64,000 nt of DNA from Leptolyngbya sp. FACHB-321 (GCF_014695975.1 NZ_JACJPI010000029.1:1-64000); one strand, 5' to 3'; shown: positions 35,841-45,080, counted from the stretch's first letter. The notes: a model not told the origin generated them from the letters alone. A program made the numbers and translations.

Positions 35841-36632
35841 ATGTTTATCAGCATCATTGCAGATTACGGGACGGGCGACCCTGCTTTCGCTGAAGTGACT
35901 CAACGATTGCTGGCAGCGCTGCCTGATGCTCAACTTCATACCCTTTCAGTGCCTCCCTTCAGCACGCTTGCAACAGGTTTCTGGATTGCTCAATTGGGAC
36001 TGAACTTTGGTCCGAGTGATCGCCTGATCTATCACAATTGCGCCCCGCGCCAGGATGACCCGGAAGCCCGCCGCAACAATGAAGGGGAAGGGCTGACCTA
36101 TGCCCTACTGCCCAATGGAGTCAAGGTTGTAGGGGTGAATGCAGGCTATACCCTTTCCTTTATTAAGCACCATGCCAAAGTCTTGCAAGTGGTCAACGTC
36201 TCCAAGGGTGGATCCCAGTTTCGTTCACGGGATGTGTTCCCTCCCGCTGCTGCTGCCATCATGCAGGATAACTTTAGTCTCCTAGGCGACAACCTAAGTT
36301 TGAAGCAAATCCCGGATGTGCCGCAGGGTCGGGTTGCCTGGATTGATGGCTATGGGAATATCAAGACTACCATTGCGGCAGGTACCCTCAGCCTGGAGCC
36401 TGAAAGCAAGATTGTGATCCGCATTGGCGATGTGGTTAGCGATGCCGTTTATTCCGATGGCAGCTTCAAAGTGTCTGAAGGAACACTGGCATTTGCCCCC
36501 GGTAGCTCTGGCTGGTCATCCCCTGATGGGGGAGAACCCCTACGCTGGATGGAACTCTTTTTGCGGGGTGGTAATGCCTGGGAGCGGTTTGGCAAGCCAC
36601 GGGTGAATCAATCGATCGCTCAAATTGCCTGA
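35841..36632 (+). CDS. SAM hydrolase / SAM hydroxide adenosyltransferase family (DUF62)
   Basis: A protein of 263 residues, the normal family length. It starts with the family's hydrophobic strand and Asp (ISIIADYGTGDPAF), contains SRDVFPPAAAAI near residue 133 (the conserved S-R-D-x-F-x-P-A-x-A), and a C-terminal barrel with IDGYGNIKTTI. Family members split S-adenosylmethionine to adenosine and methionine or use fluoride/chloride in rare cases; hydrolysis is the expected activity. It is on the plus strand in a minus-strand block, and its 3' end overlaps the stop of a HEAT-repeat remnant on the other strand. Confidence 0.85.
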   Translation: MFISIIADYGTGDPAFAEVTQRLLAALPDAQLHTLSVPPFSTLATGFWIAQLGLNFGPSDRLIYHNCAPRQDDPEARRNNEGEGLTYALLPNGVKVVGVNAGYTLSFIKHHAKVLQVVNVSKGGSQFRSRDVFPPAAAAIMQDNFSLLGDNLSLKQIPDVPQGRVAWIDGYGNIKTTIAAGTLSLEPESKIVIRIGDVVSDAVYSDGSFKVSEGTLAFAPGSSGWSSPDGGEPLRWMELFLRGGNAWERFGKPRVNQSIAQIA

Positions 36633-36820
36633 TTTAGATCCGCTGTTTCCAGGGTCTCAAGCTGTTGCTGCGCCCATTCTCGCAGTTGTTCATCTTGGTC
36701 ATTGACGGCTTTGTCGTTTAGAAGTTCAAGCGTTATGGGATGGTTGGGATAGTGAGTGAGGAGTCCTTGCAGAGCAAACTTACGAGGGTTAACTTCCCAG
36801 GATAAAGAAACATTTCGGGT
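36620..36820 (-). pseudogene. C-terminal remnant of a HEAT-repeat (NACHT-type) protein
   Basis: The minus-strand frame reads NPRKFALQGLLTHYPNHP, ITLELLNDKAVNDQDEQL, then REWAQQQLE before the stop. This is the last-repeat signature seen at the end of cyanobacterial NACHT/HEAT proteins, which often end in such units. The rest of the gene is missing, and the remnant overlaps the end of the SAM-hydrolase-like gene. A short plus-strand frame of about 45 codons at 36846-36983 (MAYTAELQQALDGN) is also present, not identified. Confidence 0.55.
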
Positions 36821-36993
36821 AAACGAATCGTTTCATTGCCAGGTATGGCTTATACGGCGGAACTGCAACAAGCCCTCGACGGCAACTTGGTTCATAATGA
36901 GGTTTGGCGCTTCCCACAGGTTGGCAACACAGCTTGTCTCACTATGAAAGGTGATGCAGACTGCGCCGAAGGGGCTTTCTAGAAAAACTGTGT

Positions 36994-37944
36994 TCATACT
37001 GCCCCGAGCTGAAACAGCAGTGTTTTCAAGGTACTGAGCGCGTCAACACCTTGCTTGATTGACCACTCTGCTTGCAGCAGGCATTCCATGACCGCTGCTA
37101 ACTGCGGTGCTTGCCACCCTTGCAATTCCTGCTTTAGGTAATACAGCCGCTTGGGGTTGCCAAGACCCGAAGCTTGAGCGATTACTAGGTCAGAGTGTCG
37201 TCGTTCTTGCAGCATGGACTTGACCCAAAGCCAGGTACGAAACTGCGTGACCAGGCTTTGCAGTATGCGTAGTGGCGCTTCGTTGCGATCAAGCAGTTGG
37301 TGCAGCGTTCCTAGCGCTGCCTGGGTCTGCCGTTCTCTGATCTGACTGGCTAACCGTAGCGCTGTAGACGCAGTAGTTTGGACAATCGCCTCTACTTCGG
37401 TGGTAGTGAGTGATGCTGGTCGTTCGCCCTGGTAGAGCAGGAGACGTTCGAGGGCTTGAAAGCGCTCTCGTCGCTGGTTCCCCACGGCTTCGACTAGGTA
37501 AGCGAGGGCATTGGGTTGTAGTCTGACTCCATAGTCCCGCGTGTCTTGGTCGGTCTCCTGGGTCAGTCGGGTGCTGTCCCAAGACGGTGTGAGTGGAAAC
37601 TCCTGCACTGTGCCGTTTTGCTGTAGCCACTTAGTAAGACCCAACGTGCCATTCGGTTTCTGCAAACAAGTTAGCAGCAGTCGTTTTTCTGGTCTCATGC
37701 TCTGCAATGCGGCTTTAAACTCGTCTTGCAGTGGCTTCGCGACTTTGCCTAGCTGCAGAACTGTGGTGTCCTGTAACCAGAGCCACTGCCCATGTGTCAG
37801 CGTGTACTGCCTGAGCGCTGCCATAACTGTTTTCAGATCGTCATCTGTAGTATGCGGTATTTTTTGGCAGGTCTGGTCTGCCATCAGCACCCGTACTGCA
37901 AGCTGCAGACTATACTCGTCACTGCCATAGAAGCAACAGATCAT
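36994..37944 (-). CDS. holA: DNA polymerase III delta subunit (clamp loader), HolA-like
   Basis: A protein of 316 residues, typical for delta. It starts with FYGSDEYSLQLAVRVL (degenerate nucleotide-binding fold of delta), has FKAALQSMRPEKRLLLTC in the middle, then the conserved ALERLLLYQGERPASLTTTE and LHQLLDRNEAPLRILQSL, and the C-terminal LLQAEWSIKQGVDALSTL. Delta opens the sliding clamp for loading. Since chromosomal replication needs its own holA, this copy probably serves the element together with the clamp homologue near 57-58.5 kb. A 76-base pyrimidine-containing spacer separates it from the small gene upstream. Confidence 0.85.
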   Translation of the reverse strand: MICCFYGSDEYSLQLAVRVLMADQTCQKIPHTTDDDLKTVMAALRQYTLTHGQWLWLQDTTVLQLGKVAKPLQDEFKAALQSMRPEKRLLLTCLQKPNGTLGLTKWLQQNGTVQEFPLTPSWDSTRLTQETDQDTRDYGVRLQPNALAYLVEAVGNQRRERFQALERLLLYQGERPASLTTTEVEAIVQTTASTALRLASQIRERQTQAALGTLHQLLDRNEAPLRILQSLVTQFRTWLWVKSMLQERRHSDLVIAQASGLGNPKRLYYLKQELQGWQAPQLAAVMECLLQAEWSIKQGVDALSTLKTLLFQLGAV

Positions 37945-38020
37945 AAGGTTGGTCTCTTGGAAAGCGTCCTGCTGCTAACAGCGAAAGGGGCGAAAGGTAA
38001 GGGCAAGGGCGAAGAGCGTG

Positions 38021-38278
38021 CTATCCATCCTTGCCTCTGCTTTCAGGTCGCACAATATGCACTAGCGGTTCGCTTTGTGGTGCGGGAACTGTGGCTTTGC
38101 TCTGTGGTAATCGTTGCTGCTTCAGTGCCAGCGTCACTTCCGACCACCTCGCTTCAAAGCCTGGTCTGTGGTACTCGTTTACAACGGCTGGGCAAACGAC
38201 CAGCATAGTTTCTGTGCAAATGCCTGTCTCAGCGCGTTTCTGCACCCAAACACGGTAGGCGTAGTCCGATCGCTCCAC
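38021..38278 (-). CDS. Unknown small protein with an unclear start
   Basis: From GTG 38278 the product has 85 residues. The same frame is open up to 38392 and there reads SRFRFTPFSRYTEALERLQV and LAAEHGLSVERSDYAYR, which looks clearly like protein, but no ATG, GTG or TTG exists in that part. Either translation begins at a rare codon, or a small mutation removed the true start. The protein is mixed alpha/beta with no known motif. It lies just before the delta-subunit gene. Confidence 0.45.
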   Translation of the reverse strand: MERSDYAYRVWVQKRAETGICTETMLVVCPAVVNEYHRPGFEARWSEVTLALKQQRLPQSKATVPAPQSEPLVHIVRPESRGKDG

Positions 38279-38485
38279 ACTCAGCCCATGTTCTGCAGCT
38301 AGTACTTGTAGTCGCTCCAGTGCCTCTGTGTAGCGAGAAAACGGAGTAAACCGGAATCTGCTCTCACTGCCTCTCCTCTGTAGTCGCTTCTGTCAGCACT
38401 TAGAGCGTTGCTCACACTGACAGGACGTAGTGAAGTAGGAAAGGCATAGGGGGTTACACTGCCCTTGTATTAGCGTTCAAGCAAG

Positions 38486-38809
38486 TTAGCCGCTTGCTAT
38501 TTGTATAGAACGCTTAACACACCGTCCTGTTACTAGGAGCGGCTTTGAGTAATAGCGCTCACAGAACTTGAGCGCAATATTGCGACAGGCATTCAAGCCC
38601 GCATGCATAATTTTCCCAGACCGTGAGATTGCCAGTGAACCAGGATAGTGACCTTCAGTTTGCTGAAAGCAGTCCCAGTTTTCCGCCAACTCCTGAAGCA
38701 ACAAGGTTTCGTGCCACAGGGCAGCATCATCGCTAAACGGAAGTGCTACGAAGCGGCAAAGCAACAGGTGATGAAGCGTGTGGAGCAGCGACAGCAGCAG
38801 GGATGGCAC
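38486..38809 (-). CDS. Doubtful open frame
   Basis: A frame of 107 residues whose middle (LPFSDDAALWHETLLLQELA, then GHYPGSLAISRSGKI) looks protein-like, but the plus strand has a competing frame of similar quality in the same place. No family is recognised on either strand. It may be a decayed gene between the element and the redox cluster. 38810-39086 holds no clear gene. Confidence 0.25.
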   Translation of the reverse strand: MPSLLLSLLHTLHHLLLCRFVALPFSDDAALWHETLLLQELAENWDCFQQTEGHYPGSLAISRSGKIMHAGLNACRNIALKFCERYYSKPLLVTGRCVKRSIQIASG

Positions 38810-39086
38810 AACCGTGCCGAAAACTTACAGCAACCGACACGAGTCAGAGCAAGGCACATGCGGCGATGCAAAGCGCCAAGGCAAGCGCCACGCTTTTGAG
38901 CTGCCTTTGACCCGATGCGAGGGCACTTTCACCCAAAGCAACATGAACTCAGTGCAAAACGCTACCGAGAACAGCGGCGCCAGCACTTGGAGGATTGGCG
39001 AGAAAGCACTTGCTTAAAAGTTGCTGCGTCAAATTGGGCAACGCTGAAAGCTAAGGATGATTGTGCTTAATTTTGGACACACTCGG

Positions 39087-39983
39087 TTAAGTTGACATTG
39101 CCCCAAATCGCTCCTGGAGAAAATCAACTAGTAAGCTTACCTTGGTTGATAGATGACGATTGACCGGATAAATCACCGAAATCGAAAGTTCAGGTGGATG
39201 ATAGTTGGGCAACACCATTCGCAGCACCCCATGCTGCAATTCCTGCTTGACAATAAATATCGGCAGTAGCGCAATCCCTAACCCTTGCACTGCCGCATCC
39301 CTGAGCACTTCGCCATTGTTAGAGCACAACACCCCCTTCACCGCAATCGTCTGTTCTCCCTCGGCTCCGATCAGTGTCCACTGATGTTCCACTACTAATT
39401 GACCATAGTGTAAACAGGAATGGTGACGCAATTCCTCTGGGTAAGTCGGAGTGCCGTGAGCCTTCAGATAGTTTGGAGCCGCACACAACACTCGGGGTGC
39501 CGCAGCCAACGGATGCACAATCAAGCTTGCACTCTCTTGAGGTTTGGCAATTCGTACCGTGACATCAAAACCTTCTTCGATCGGGTCAATAAAGCGATCG
39601 TTCAGCGTTAGCTGCACCTGTAAATCGGGATACTGCACCATGAAATCGGCAAGAGCAGGAGCTAAGTGCATCGTGCCAAAGGTCATCGGCGCATTCACTT
39701 TCAGCCGGCCTCTTGGTTCCGCTTGCAGTTGGATCAGCGATCGCTCCGCCTCTTCCAAACTTGCCAAGATCTCGACACAGCGCTCATGAAACGCCAACCC
39801 TGTCTCAGTGGGAGTTACCACTCGCGTACTGCGATGCAGCAGTTGTATACCCAGTTCATTTTCCAGGGCAATGACGAGCTTGTTAACTTGCGATCGAGAC
39901 ATTCCCATCGCTCTTGCTGCCGCCGCAAAGCCTCCAGAGTTAACCACTTGAGTAAACGCCCGCATACTTTCAAACTTATCCAT
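39087..39983 (-). CDS. LysR-family transcriptional regulator (CrgA-like)
   Basis: A protein of 298 residues. The HTH ([20 protein letters not shown], then [18 protein letters not shown]) and the effector domain with [10 protein letters not shown] are typical of the large LysR subgroup that controls quinone and electrophile detoxification genes. It is divergent from the pirin gene with a 128-base spacer; that gene and the redox genes after it are the likely targets. Confidence 0.93.
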   Translation of the reverse strand: MDKFESMRAFTQVVNSGGFAAAARAMGMSRSQVNKLVIALENELGIQLLHRSTRVVTPTETGLAFHERCVEILASLEEAERSLIQLQAEPRGRLKVNAPMTFGTMHLAPALADFMVQYPDLQVQLTLNDRFIDPIEEGFDVTVRIAKPQESASLIVHPLAAAPRVLCAAPNYLKAHGTPTYPEELRHHSCLHYGQLVVEHQWTLIGAEGEQTIAVKGVLCSNNGEVLRDAAVQGLGIALLPIFIVKQELQHGVLRMVLPNYHPPELSISVIYPVNRHLSTKVSLLVDFLQERFGAMST

Positions 39984-40111
39984 CGTGCAGTTATTGTAGC
40001 TATTTCAGAGACAGTCTGCCTCTAAAATAACGTATTGTCTTTTATTTGGATTCATCTCATAATAACAGTGTGGTTAAACAAACAACTCTTAACCATTCGG
40101 AGGCACCAAAA
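39984..40111. promoter_or_regulatory. Divergent promoter region between LysR and pirin genes
   Basis: This 128-base A/T-rich spacer must hold both promoters and the LysR site. Several T-N11-A boxes are possible, so I do not single one out. GGAGGC lies 6-10 bases before the pirin start. Confidence 0.4.
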
Positions 40112-40816
40112 ATGATTACAATTCGACCCGCTCAAGACCGTGGCGCTGCTAATTTTGGTTGGCTCGATAGTCGTCACACCTTCTCTTTTGGTGAGTATTA
40201 CGACCCCAAGCACATGGGCTTTGCTGATTTGCGTGTGATTAATGAAGACAAAGTAGCGCCTGGACAAGGTTTCAGTACGCACGGGCACCGGGATATGGAA
40301 ATCATTTCCTATGTGTTAGAAGGCGCATTAGAGCATAAAGACAGCATCGGCACTGGCTCAGTGATTCGTCCGGGAGATGTGCAGCGGATGTCTGCCGGCA
40401 CAGGCATCCAGCACAGCGAATACAATGCCTCGAAAACCGAGCCAGTTCACTTTCTGCAAATCTGGATTCTGCCAGAACAGAAAGGGATTAAACCCGGTTA
40501 CGAGCAGAAAACATTCACCGAGGCAGAAAAGCGCGGCAAATTGCGCCTCGTTGGGTCGCATGATGGACGAGATGACTCCATTACAATTCACCAAAATGTT
40601 GACCTTTACGCTGCCGCATTGCAGGAAGGCGATACCGTCATTCATCCCTTCGTCAAGGGACGAGTTGCCTGGTTGCAGGTGGCGCGAGGGGCCGTGCAGT
40701 TGAATGATCAAATACTGACGGCTGGTGATGGGGCAGCAATTACCCAAGAAGCACAGATCACTCTGGAAGGTGCATCGAATGATAGTGAAGTCCTGTTGTT
40801 TGACATGGCGGCCTAA
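40112..40816 (+). CDS. Pirin-family protein (YhaK/quercetinase-like bicupin)
   Basis: A protein of 234 residues. The N-terminal cupin has the pirin signature [19 protein letters not shown], then [15 protein letters not shown] with the metal-binding His and Glu, and [13 protein letters not shown] with another His. The C-terminal cupin is weaker, as in YhaK-type pirins. Some members oxidise quercetin; others sense metals or redox state. ATG 40112 is chosen from its GGAGGC site and the family start (MITIRPA). It is the first plus-strand gene of the redox cluster and is probably under the divergent LysR. Confidence 0.92.
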   Translation: MITIRPAQDRGAANFGWLDSRHTFSFGEYYDPKHMGFADLRVINEDKVAPGQGFSTHGHRDMEIISYVLEGALEHKDSIGTGSVIRPGDVQRMSAGTGIQHSEYNASKTEPVHFLQIWILPEQKGIKPGYEQKTFTEAEKRGKLRLVGSHDGRDDSITIHQNVDLYAAALQEGDTVIHPFVKGRVAWLQVARGAVQLNDQILTAGDGAAITQEAQITLEGASNDSEVLLFDMAA

Positions 40817-40933
40817 GTAGTTGGGCGGTAGGAGAAAGAAGAAAGGAGAATTTAACATCACACTGTTCTTGCCTTTCCCCTGCCCTTTTCCCGCTCAGTC
40901 CATTAAACTCACCATTGTCCCCAGGAAACCTTA

Positions 40934-41195
40934 ATGAAACTGTTTTACATGCCCGGAGACTGTTTTCTTGCCCCTCATATTGTGATGGAATGGATTGGTA
41001 AACGCTTTGACCTGGGTCGAGCGTGGCAAAACTCGTGAACCGGAGTTTCTAGCCGTCAATCCGGCGGGAAAAGTCCCTACCTTGATTGAAGCGAGTGGAC
41101 GGGTGTTAACCGAAGCGGAAGCCATCTTACTTTACCAAGCTGAAGCGTTTCCAGAGGCACAGCTGGGTGCTAGTCCCGCCCCAGAGACACGGTAG
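40934..41195 (+). pseudogene. Frameshifted glutathione S-transferase N-terminal fragment
   Basis: The first frame from 40934 gives MKLFYMPGDCFLAPHIVMEW, a GST start, but stops after 34 codons. A second frame then gives GKTREPEFLAVNPAGKVPTL and LTEAEAILLYQAEAFPEAQL, the rest of the thioredoxin-like domain with the N-P-x-G-x-V-P-x-L core. The frame change lies near 41000-41030. The helical C-terminal domain is missing, so the enzyme is inactive. Confidence 0.8.
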
Positions 41196-41196
41196 G

Positions 41197-41397
41197 GCGG
41201 ATGCTGTGCCTGTCACCTGGCAACAAGTGCTGCTAGAGTACCAGCGCGATTGGGCATGCAAGGAAACCTATGATGCTGTCATTGGTCTGGTCAAGGAACA
41301 CTCTGGTGCTTACGGTGTGGGCGTTGAGTATGCCTACACGATGGTACATGGTGCGCCACCAAGCAATGAGAAAACGCGTGCAATAGCTCATGCCTAA
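41197..41397 (+). other. Open stretch of unknown origin
   Basis: The frame reads TWQQVLLEYQRDWACKETYD, then GVGVEYAYTMVHGAPP, up to the stop at 41397. It looks like the end of a protein, not GST, and no start codon with a ribosome-binding site is seen close by. It is probably a fragment fused here by the same deletion that removed the GST C-terminus. Confidence 0.35.
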
Positions 41398-41491
41398 GCT
41401 TTAGGAGAGGGGGAAGGAAAATAGTTCCGTCTTCCTCCTTGCTTCTAATCAAATACTGCCGTAGAACCACTTTAAACTTTAGGAGCATCCA

Positions 41492-42088
41492 GTGAAGAAC
41501 AAGTTTACCGTCGAGAATGCGGCAATGCTGTTGATTGACCACCAACAGGGCACGATCAAGCTTGCCCGTAACTTGCCTTACGCAGAAATTGTACAAAACA
41601 CTCGTGCTCTAGCACGCACGGCAGTCGAAAGTGAAATGCCATTGGTGTTGACCATCAGCATGGAAGACCACTTTCAGGGCTTGTTGTTGAATGATTTACA
41701 GGAACTGGCCCCTGAAGCCTACAAACATCGCGTTAAACGTCCTGGTGTGGTGGATGCCTGGGAATATGATGAGTACAAAAGTGCAGTTATTGCCACAGGT
41801 CGGCAAAAGCTCATTATGGCAGGGTTGACGAATGATGTTTGCATCGTCTATCCCGCTATGAGCGCGATCGAGGATGGGTTTGAAGTGCAGGTGGTGGTGG
41901 ATGCGGGCGGTTCACCGACAACATTGGCGGACGAAACGGCTCTGAGACGTATGGAAAAGCACGGGGTCACTCTAACTTCCACCAATCAAGTGATGGCAGA
42001 ACTGGCGAACTTCTGGTCCGAAGGGATTGGACAGACCATCCAGACCATCATGTATCAAGAAATTCTTGCCAAGTTAGTTGAGGTATAA
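41492..42088 (+). CDS. Isochorismatase-family hydrolase
   Basis: A protein of 198 residues. It has Asp in AAMLLIDHQQG, Lys in the KRPGVVDAW region and the nucleophile Cys in GLTNDVCIVYPA, the Asp-Lys-Cys triad of the cysteine-hydrolase group that includes nicotinamidase-like and YcaC-like enzymes. The start is GTG 41492 with AGGAGC about ten bases before it. The substrate is unknown. It is followed after two bases by the flavodoxin-like quinone reductase gene, so they are co-transcribed. Confidence 0.9.
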   Translation: MKNKFTVENAAMLLIDHQQGTIKLARNLPYAEIVQNTRALARTAVESEMPLVLTISMEDHFQGLLLNDLQELAPEAYKHRVKRPGVVDAWEYDEYKSAVIATGRQKLIMAGLTNDVCIVYPAMSAIEDGFEVQVVVDAGGSPTTLADETALRRMEKHGVTLTSTNQVMAELANFWSEGIGQTIQTIMYQEILAKLVEV

Positions 42089-42090
42089 AG

Positions 42091-42720
42091 ATGACCTCGA
42101 CGACAAATATCCTGGTCGTTTACACCTCAACACTGGGGAACACCCAAAAAATGGCTGAGGCCGTTGCCGCTGGTGCACGATCGCTCGAAAGCACAAGCGT
42201 GCTTCTGCGGGAAGCAACCGAGGCAACGAGAGAAGAAGTCCGGGTGTGTGACGCACTGTTGTTGGGTACGCCCCTACGGCATCGGTCGGCGGATGCCCGG
42301 GTAAAACAGTTTATTGAGAACACGATCGAAGTTCTTTGGCTCACTGATGACCTGGTGGGTAAAGTGGGCGGTGTGTTCTCCGTGGGCGGCGGCTATGGCA
42401 ATGCCGGGGCGGGTGTAGAAATTGCCCAACTGGGCTTGCTGGCAGCCATGGCAGCGGCAGGCATGCTTTTAGTCCCCTTGCCTAAAACTACACCTGGAGC
42501 CGGTGTTGCTGGCAGTCACTGGGGTGCACACGGCAGAAGCGGCGGACCCAATATGGAGCCAGTCGGCATCACCAATGAGATGCTTCAGTGTGCTTATCAT
42601 CATGGTGCGAATGTAGCGCGGGTAGCGGTGGCACTCCAGGGCAAAGACTTGATGGCACGGGGCAACCAGGTACCCTCTCAGGCCTTAATTGCTCTGTTTT
42701 CCGGCTCTGAACAACTGTGA
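42091..42720 (+). CDS. Flavodoxin-fold NAD(P)H:quinone oxidoreductase (WrbA-like)
   Basis: A protein of 209 residues. The FMN loop is VYTSTLGNTQKMAEAV. Later come LLGTPLRHRSADARVKQF and VGGVFSVGGGYG, the typical flavin-contact loops, and a long loop ending SHWGAHGRSGGP as in WrbA. It should reduce quinones by two electrons and avoid semiquinone stress. It belongs to the operon with the isochorismatase-like gene and precedes the azoreductase. Confidence 0.88.
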   Translation: MTSTTNILVVYTSTLGNTQKMAEAVAAGARSLESTSVLLREATEATREEVRVCDALLLGTPLRHRSADARVKQFIENTIEVLWLTDDLVGKVGGVFSVGGGYGNAGAGVEIAQLGLLAAMAAAGMLLVPLPKTTPGAGVAGSHWGAHGRSGGPNMEPVGITNEMLQCAYHHGANVARVAVALQGKDLMARGNQVPSQALIALFSGSEQL

Positions 42721-42766
42721 ATGAGAAATTGTTCTTCTTTGATCTTTACTAGGAGCGCTTTTAGAC

Positions 42767-43403
42767 ATGACTCACATGCTTCAGCTTGATGCTAGTCTGC
42801 GTGGTGAAAGATCCATCTCATGCCAGCTCTCAAAAGCGTTCGTCGCTAATTGGAAAGTAGCACATCCTCATGACACAGTAACTTATCGTGATTTAGGGTA
42901 TCATCCCGTTCCCCTGGTTGATGAACCTTGGATCGCTGCCGCTTACTCTGCACCTGACCAACACACGCCCGAACAAGCCGCCGCCATTCGTTCCTCCAAT
43001 GCACTCGTGGATGAATTCTTGCATGGATGAATTCTTGGCAGTCGATCGCTATGTCTTCAGCGCCCCCATGTCTAACTTCAGCATTCCCGCAGGTTTTAAG
43101 GCCTACCTTAACCAAATTGTGCGCGTCGGTCGTACCTTTAGCATTGCAGCCGATGGCAGTTACAAAAGCTTGGTTACGGGCAAAAAGCTGTTGCTTATTA
43201 CGGCGCGGGGCGGTTCCTATCCCAAAGATATGCCTTACTATCCCTACGATATGCAGGAACCCTATTTGCGACTCATCTTTGGCTTCCTTGGCATCACTGA
43301 TGTTGAAGTGATTCACGCCGATCATCTGCTGGGTGGAGATGAGGCTCGTCAGCCGGCGATCGCCAAGGCTCAATCGGCCTTAAAAGTGTTGGTGTCTCGT
43401 TAG
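42767..43403 (+). pseudogene. azoR: FMN-dependent NADH-azoreductase broken by a 16-base duplication
   Basis: The first part (42767-43030) reads QLDASLRGERSISCQLSKAF and IRSSNALVDEFL, the AzoR start. The second part continues AVDRYVFSAPMSNFSIPAGF and ITARGGSYPKDM, the flavin loops, to 43403. A 14-base string occurs at 43008-43021 and again at 43024-43037, so 16 bases are duplicated in tandem. This shifts the frame and stops the first part. Removing one copy restores the normal AzoR sequence exactly across the join. AGGAGC lies before the first ATG. The gene is thus recently inactivated, unless the assembly is wrong here. Confidence 0.9.
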
Positions 43404-43493
43404 TCGTTTGCCTGCAATCGCACTGATGGCTCATTCAAGGTGTGCTGCCTAAAGTTGCCTAACCATTTGCTGTCTCTATGATGGTTGTTCCAG

Positions 43494-45080
43494 ATGAAAC
43501 GTTTCTCTCGGTTGATCCTACCTTCTTTAATGATTGGAATGTCTCTCATACCACAAACTCTACTAGGGTCTGCCGCGGCTCAGGAGACAATGAGTAGTCA
43601 GATGCTACCGGTGAGCCAGCTTGCCGATGTACAACCAACCGATTGGGCGTTTCAGGCCTTGCGATCGTTGATGGAACGCTACGGTTGTATGGCTGGCTAT
43701 CCCGACCCAGCCTTTGGTGGGCAGCGATCGCTGACGCGTTATGAGTTTGCCGCCGGGTTAAATGCCTGTCTCGCTCAACTGAATCAGCGACTCGCCAGCG
43801 CCACAGCAGAGTTAGTTGAAACAGACGCTCTACCAACCTTGCAACGACTTCAAGCAGAATTTGCTGCTGAACTGACAACACTGCGGGGACGCGTAGACAC
43901 TCTTGAAGCTCGAACTGCAACTTTAGAAGCTCAACAATTTTCGACCACTACCAAACTTACTGGACAGGTTCTCTTCTCAGTCAATGGCGGCGATTTTGCT
44001 GGGGAAAGCATCATTGATCCAACTGGGAGAGTATTGGCGGATCAGGACTTGCATCCAACAGCCCTCTATCGAGTTGCCCTCGATCTAAACACCAGTTTCA
44101 CTGGCACCGACTTACTCAAAATTCGGATTGATACAGGCAGCAATGGCGCGAACGACAACGTGTCAGGGGTTTTAGAGCCAAGCTTTGGCAGCGTGTTAGA
44201 TTACTCGGTTAAACCGCCCAGCGATGGCAACGTTGGCCTTGGGCGGCTGTACTACACCTTTCAACCGCTGCGGCATTTGAGTGTCTCCATCGGTCCCGAT
44301 ATTCGCACTACTGATTATGTCGATCGCAACAGCTACGCCAACGCTAGTTTTCGAGACTTCAGCACGTTAGCACTAGTCAACAATTTCATTCTGTTTCCAG
44401 TCAATGGCCCCAGTGCCGGGGCGGCGATCGACTGGAAACTGGGGGACTTCAGCCTGCGTGCTTTGTATGCTGCCGCCGATGCTGCCAATCCTGGTACTGG
44501 ACAACCCCTTCGAGGCACGTCTTCTTTCACGCGAGTTTTATATCCCACCAGTGTGACAAATCCAGCAGCACTGGGCGATTCTCCTTTGGAGACACAAGGT
44601 GAACGTGGCTTGTTTGGATCTACCCATCAAAGCACGGTGGAAGTTGAATACGCCCCCTCCCGCCATCTGGCGATTCGCTTGCAGTACAGCGGTGGAGAAG
44701 TGTTTGACCGTCGCTTTAATGTCTTTGGCGTGAATGTAGAAGCTCGCCTCACGCCTGGAATCGCTCTCTTTAGCAGATATGGTGTGGGCACCTATCACAA
44801 CACAGTATTTGACGATGTCACTTTAGCTTACTGGATGGCTGGTGTTGCCTTCCCCAACCTGTTTAAGCAAGGGGCGATCGCGGGCATTGCCGCCGGTCAA
44901 CCGCTCATTGCCTCTGCGATTGGTAACGCGACTCAAACCAATTTTGAAGCATTTTATAACTTTCCTCTCAATGGCAATATTCGCATCACACCTACGATTC
45001 AGGTGATCACAAAGGCCGGGAATCAAGATGCAAATGGCACGATCGTCACTGGTACAGTGAGAACTGTTTTTCTGTTTTGA
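43494..45080 (+). CDS. Iron-uptake porin with SLH domain (cyanobacterial outer-membrane porin)
   Basis: A protein of 528 residues. A signal peptide (to about residue 28) is followed by an SLH domain (QPTDWAFQALRSLMERYGC, ending in LTRYEFAAGLNACL). A coiled coil at about 95-140 (ETDALPTLQRLQAEFAAELT, then TLEARTATLEAQ) comes before a beta-barrel with many alternating strands, ending in VTGTVRTVFLF with a terminal Phe. This is the order of cyanobacterial SLH-OprB porins. The SLH part ties the barrel to the peptidoglycan-linked wall. ATG 43494 is chosen rather than the TTG nine bases earlier. It may serve solute or iron passage. Confidence 0.93.
   Translation: MKRFSRLILPSLMIGMSLIPQTLLGSAAAQETMSSQMLPVSQLADVQPTDWAFQALRSLMERYGCMAGYPDPAFGGQRSLTRYEFAAGLNACLAQLNQRLASATAELVETDALPTLQRLQAEFAAELTTLRGRVDTLEARTATLEAQQFSTTTKLTGQVLFSVNGGDFAGESIIDPTGRVLADQDLHPTALYRVALDLNTSFTGTDLLKIRIDTGSNGANDNVSGVLEPSFGSVLDYSVKPPSDGNVGLGRLYYTFQPLRHLSVSIGPDIRTTDYVDRNSYANASFRDFSTLALVNNFILFPVNGPSAGAAIDWKLGDFSLRALYAAADAANPGTGQPLRGTSSFTRVLYPTSVTNPAALGDSPLETQGERGLFGSTHQSTVEVEYAPSRHLAIRLQYSGGEVFDRRFNVFGVNVEARLTPGIALFSRYGVGTYHNTVFDDVTLAYWMAGVAFPNLFKQGAIAGIAAGQPLIASAIGNATQTNFEAFYNFPLNGNIRITPTIQVITKAGNQDANGTIVTGTVRTVFLF

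Noticed and set aside
38648-38899. Plus-strand frame opposite 38486-38809
   Set aside because: Compositionally plausible but with no family match, and in conflict with the minus-strand frame; neither can be trusted alone.
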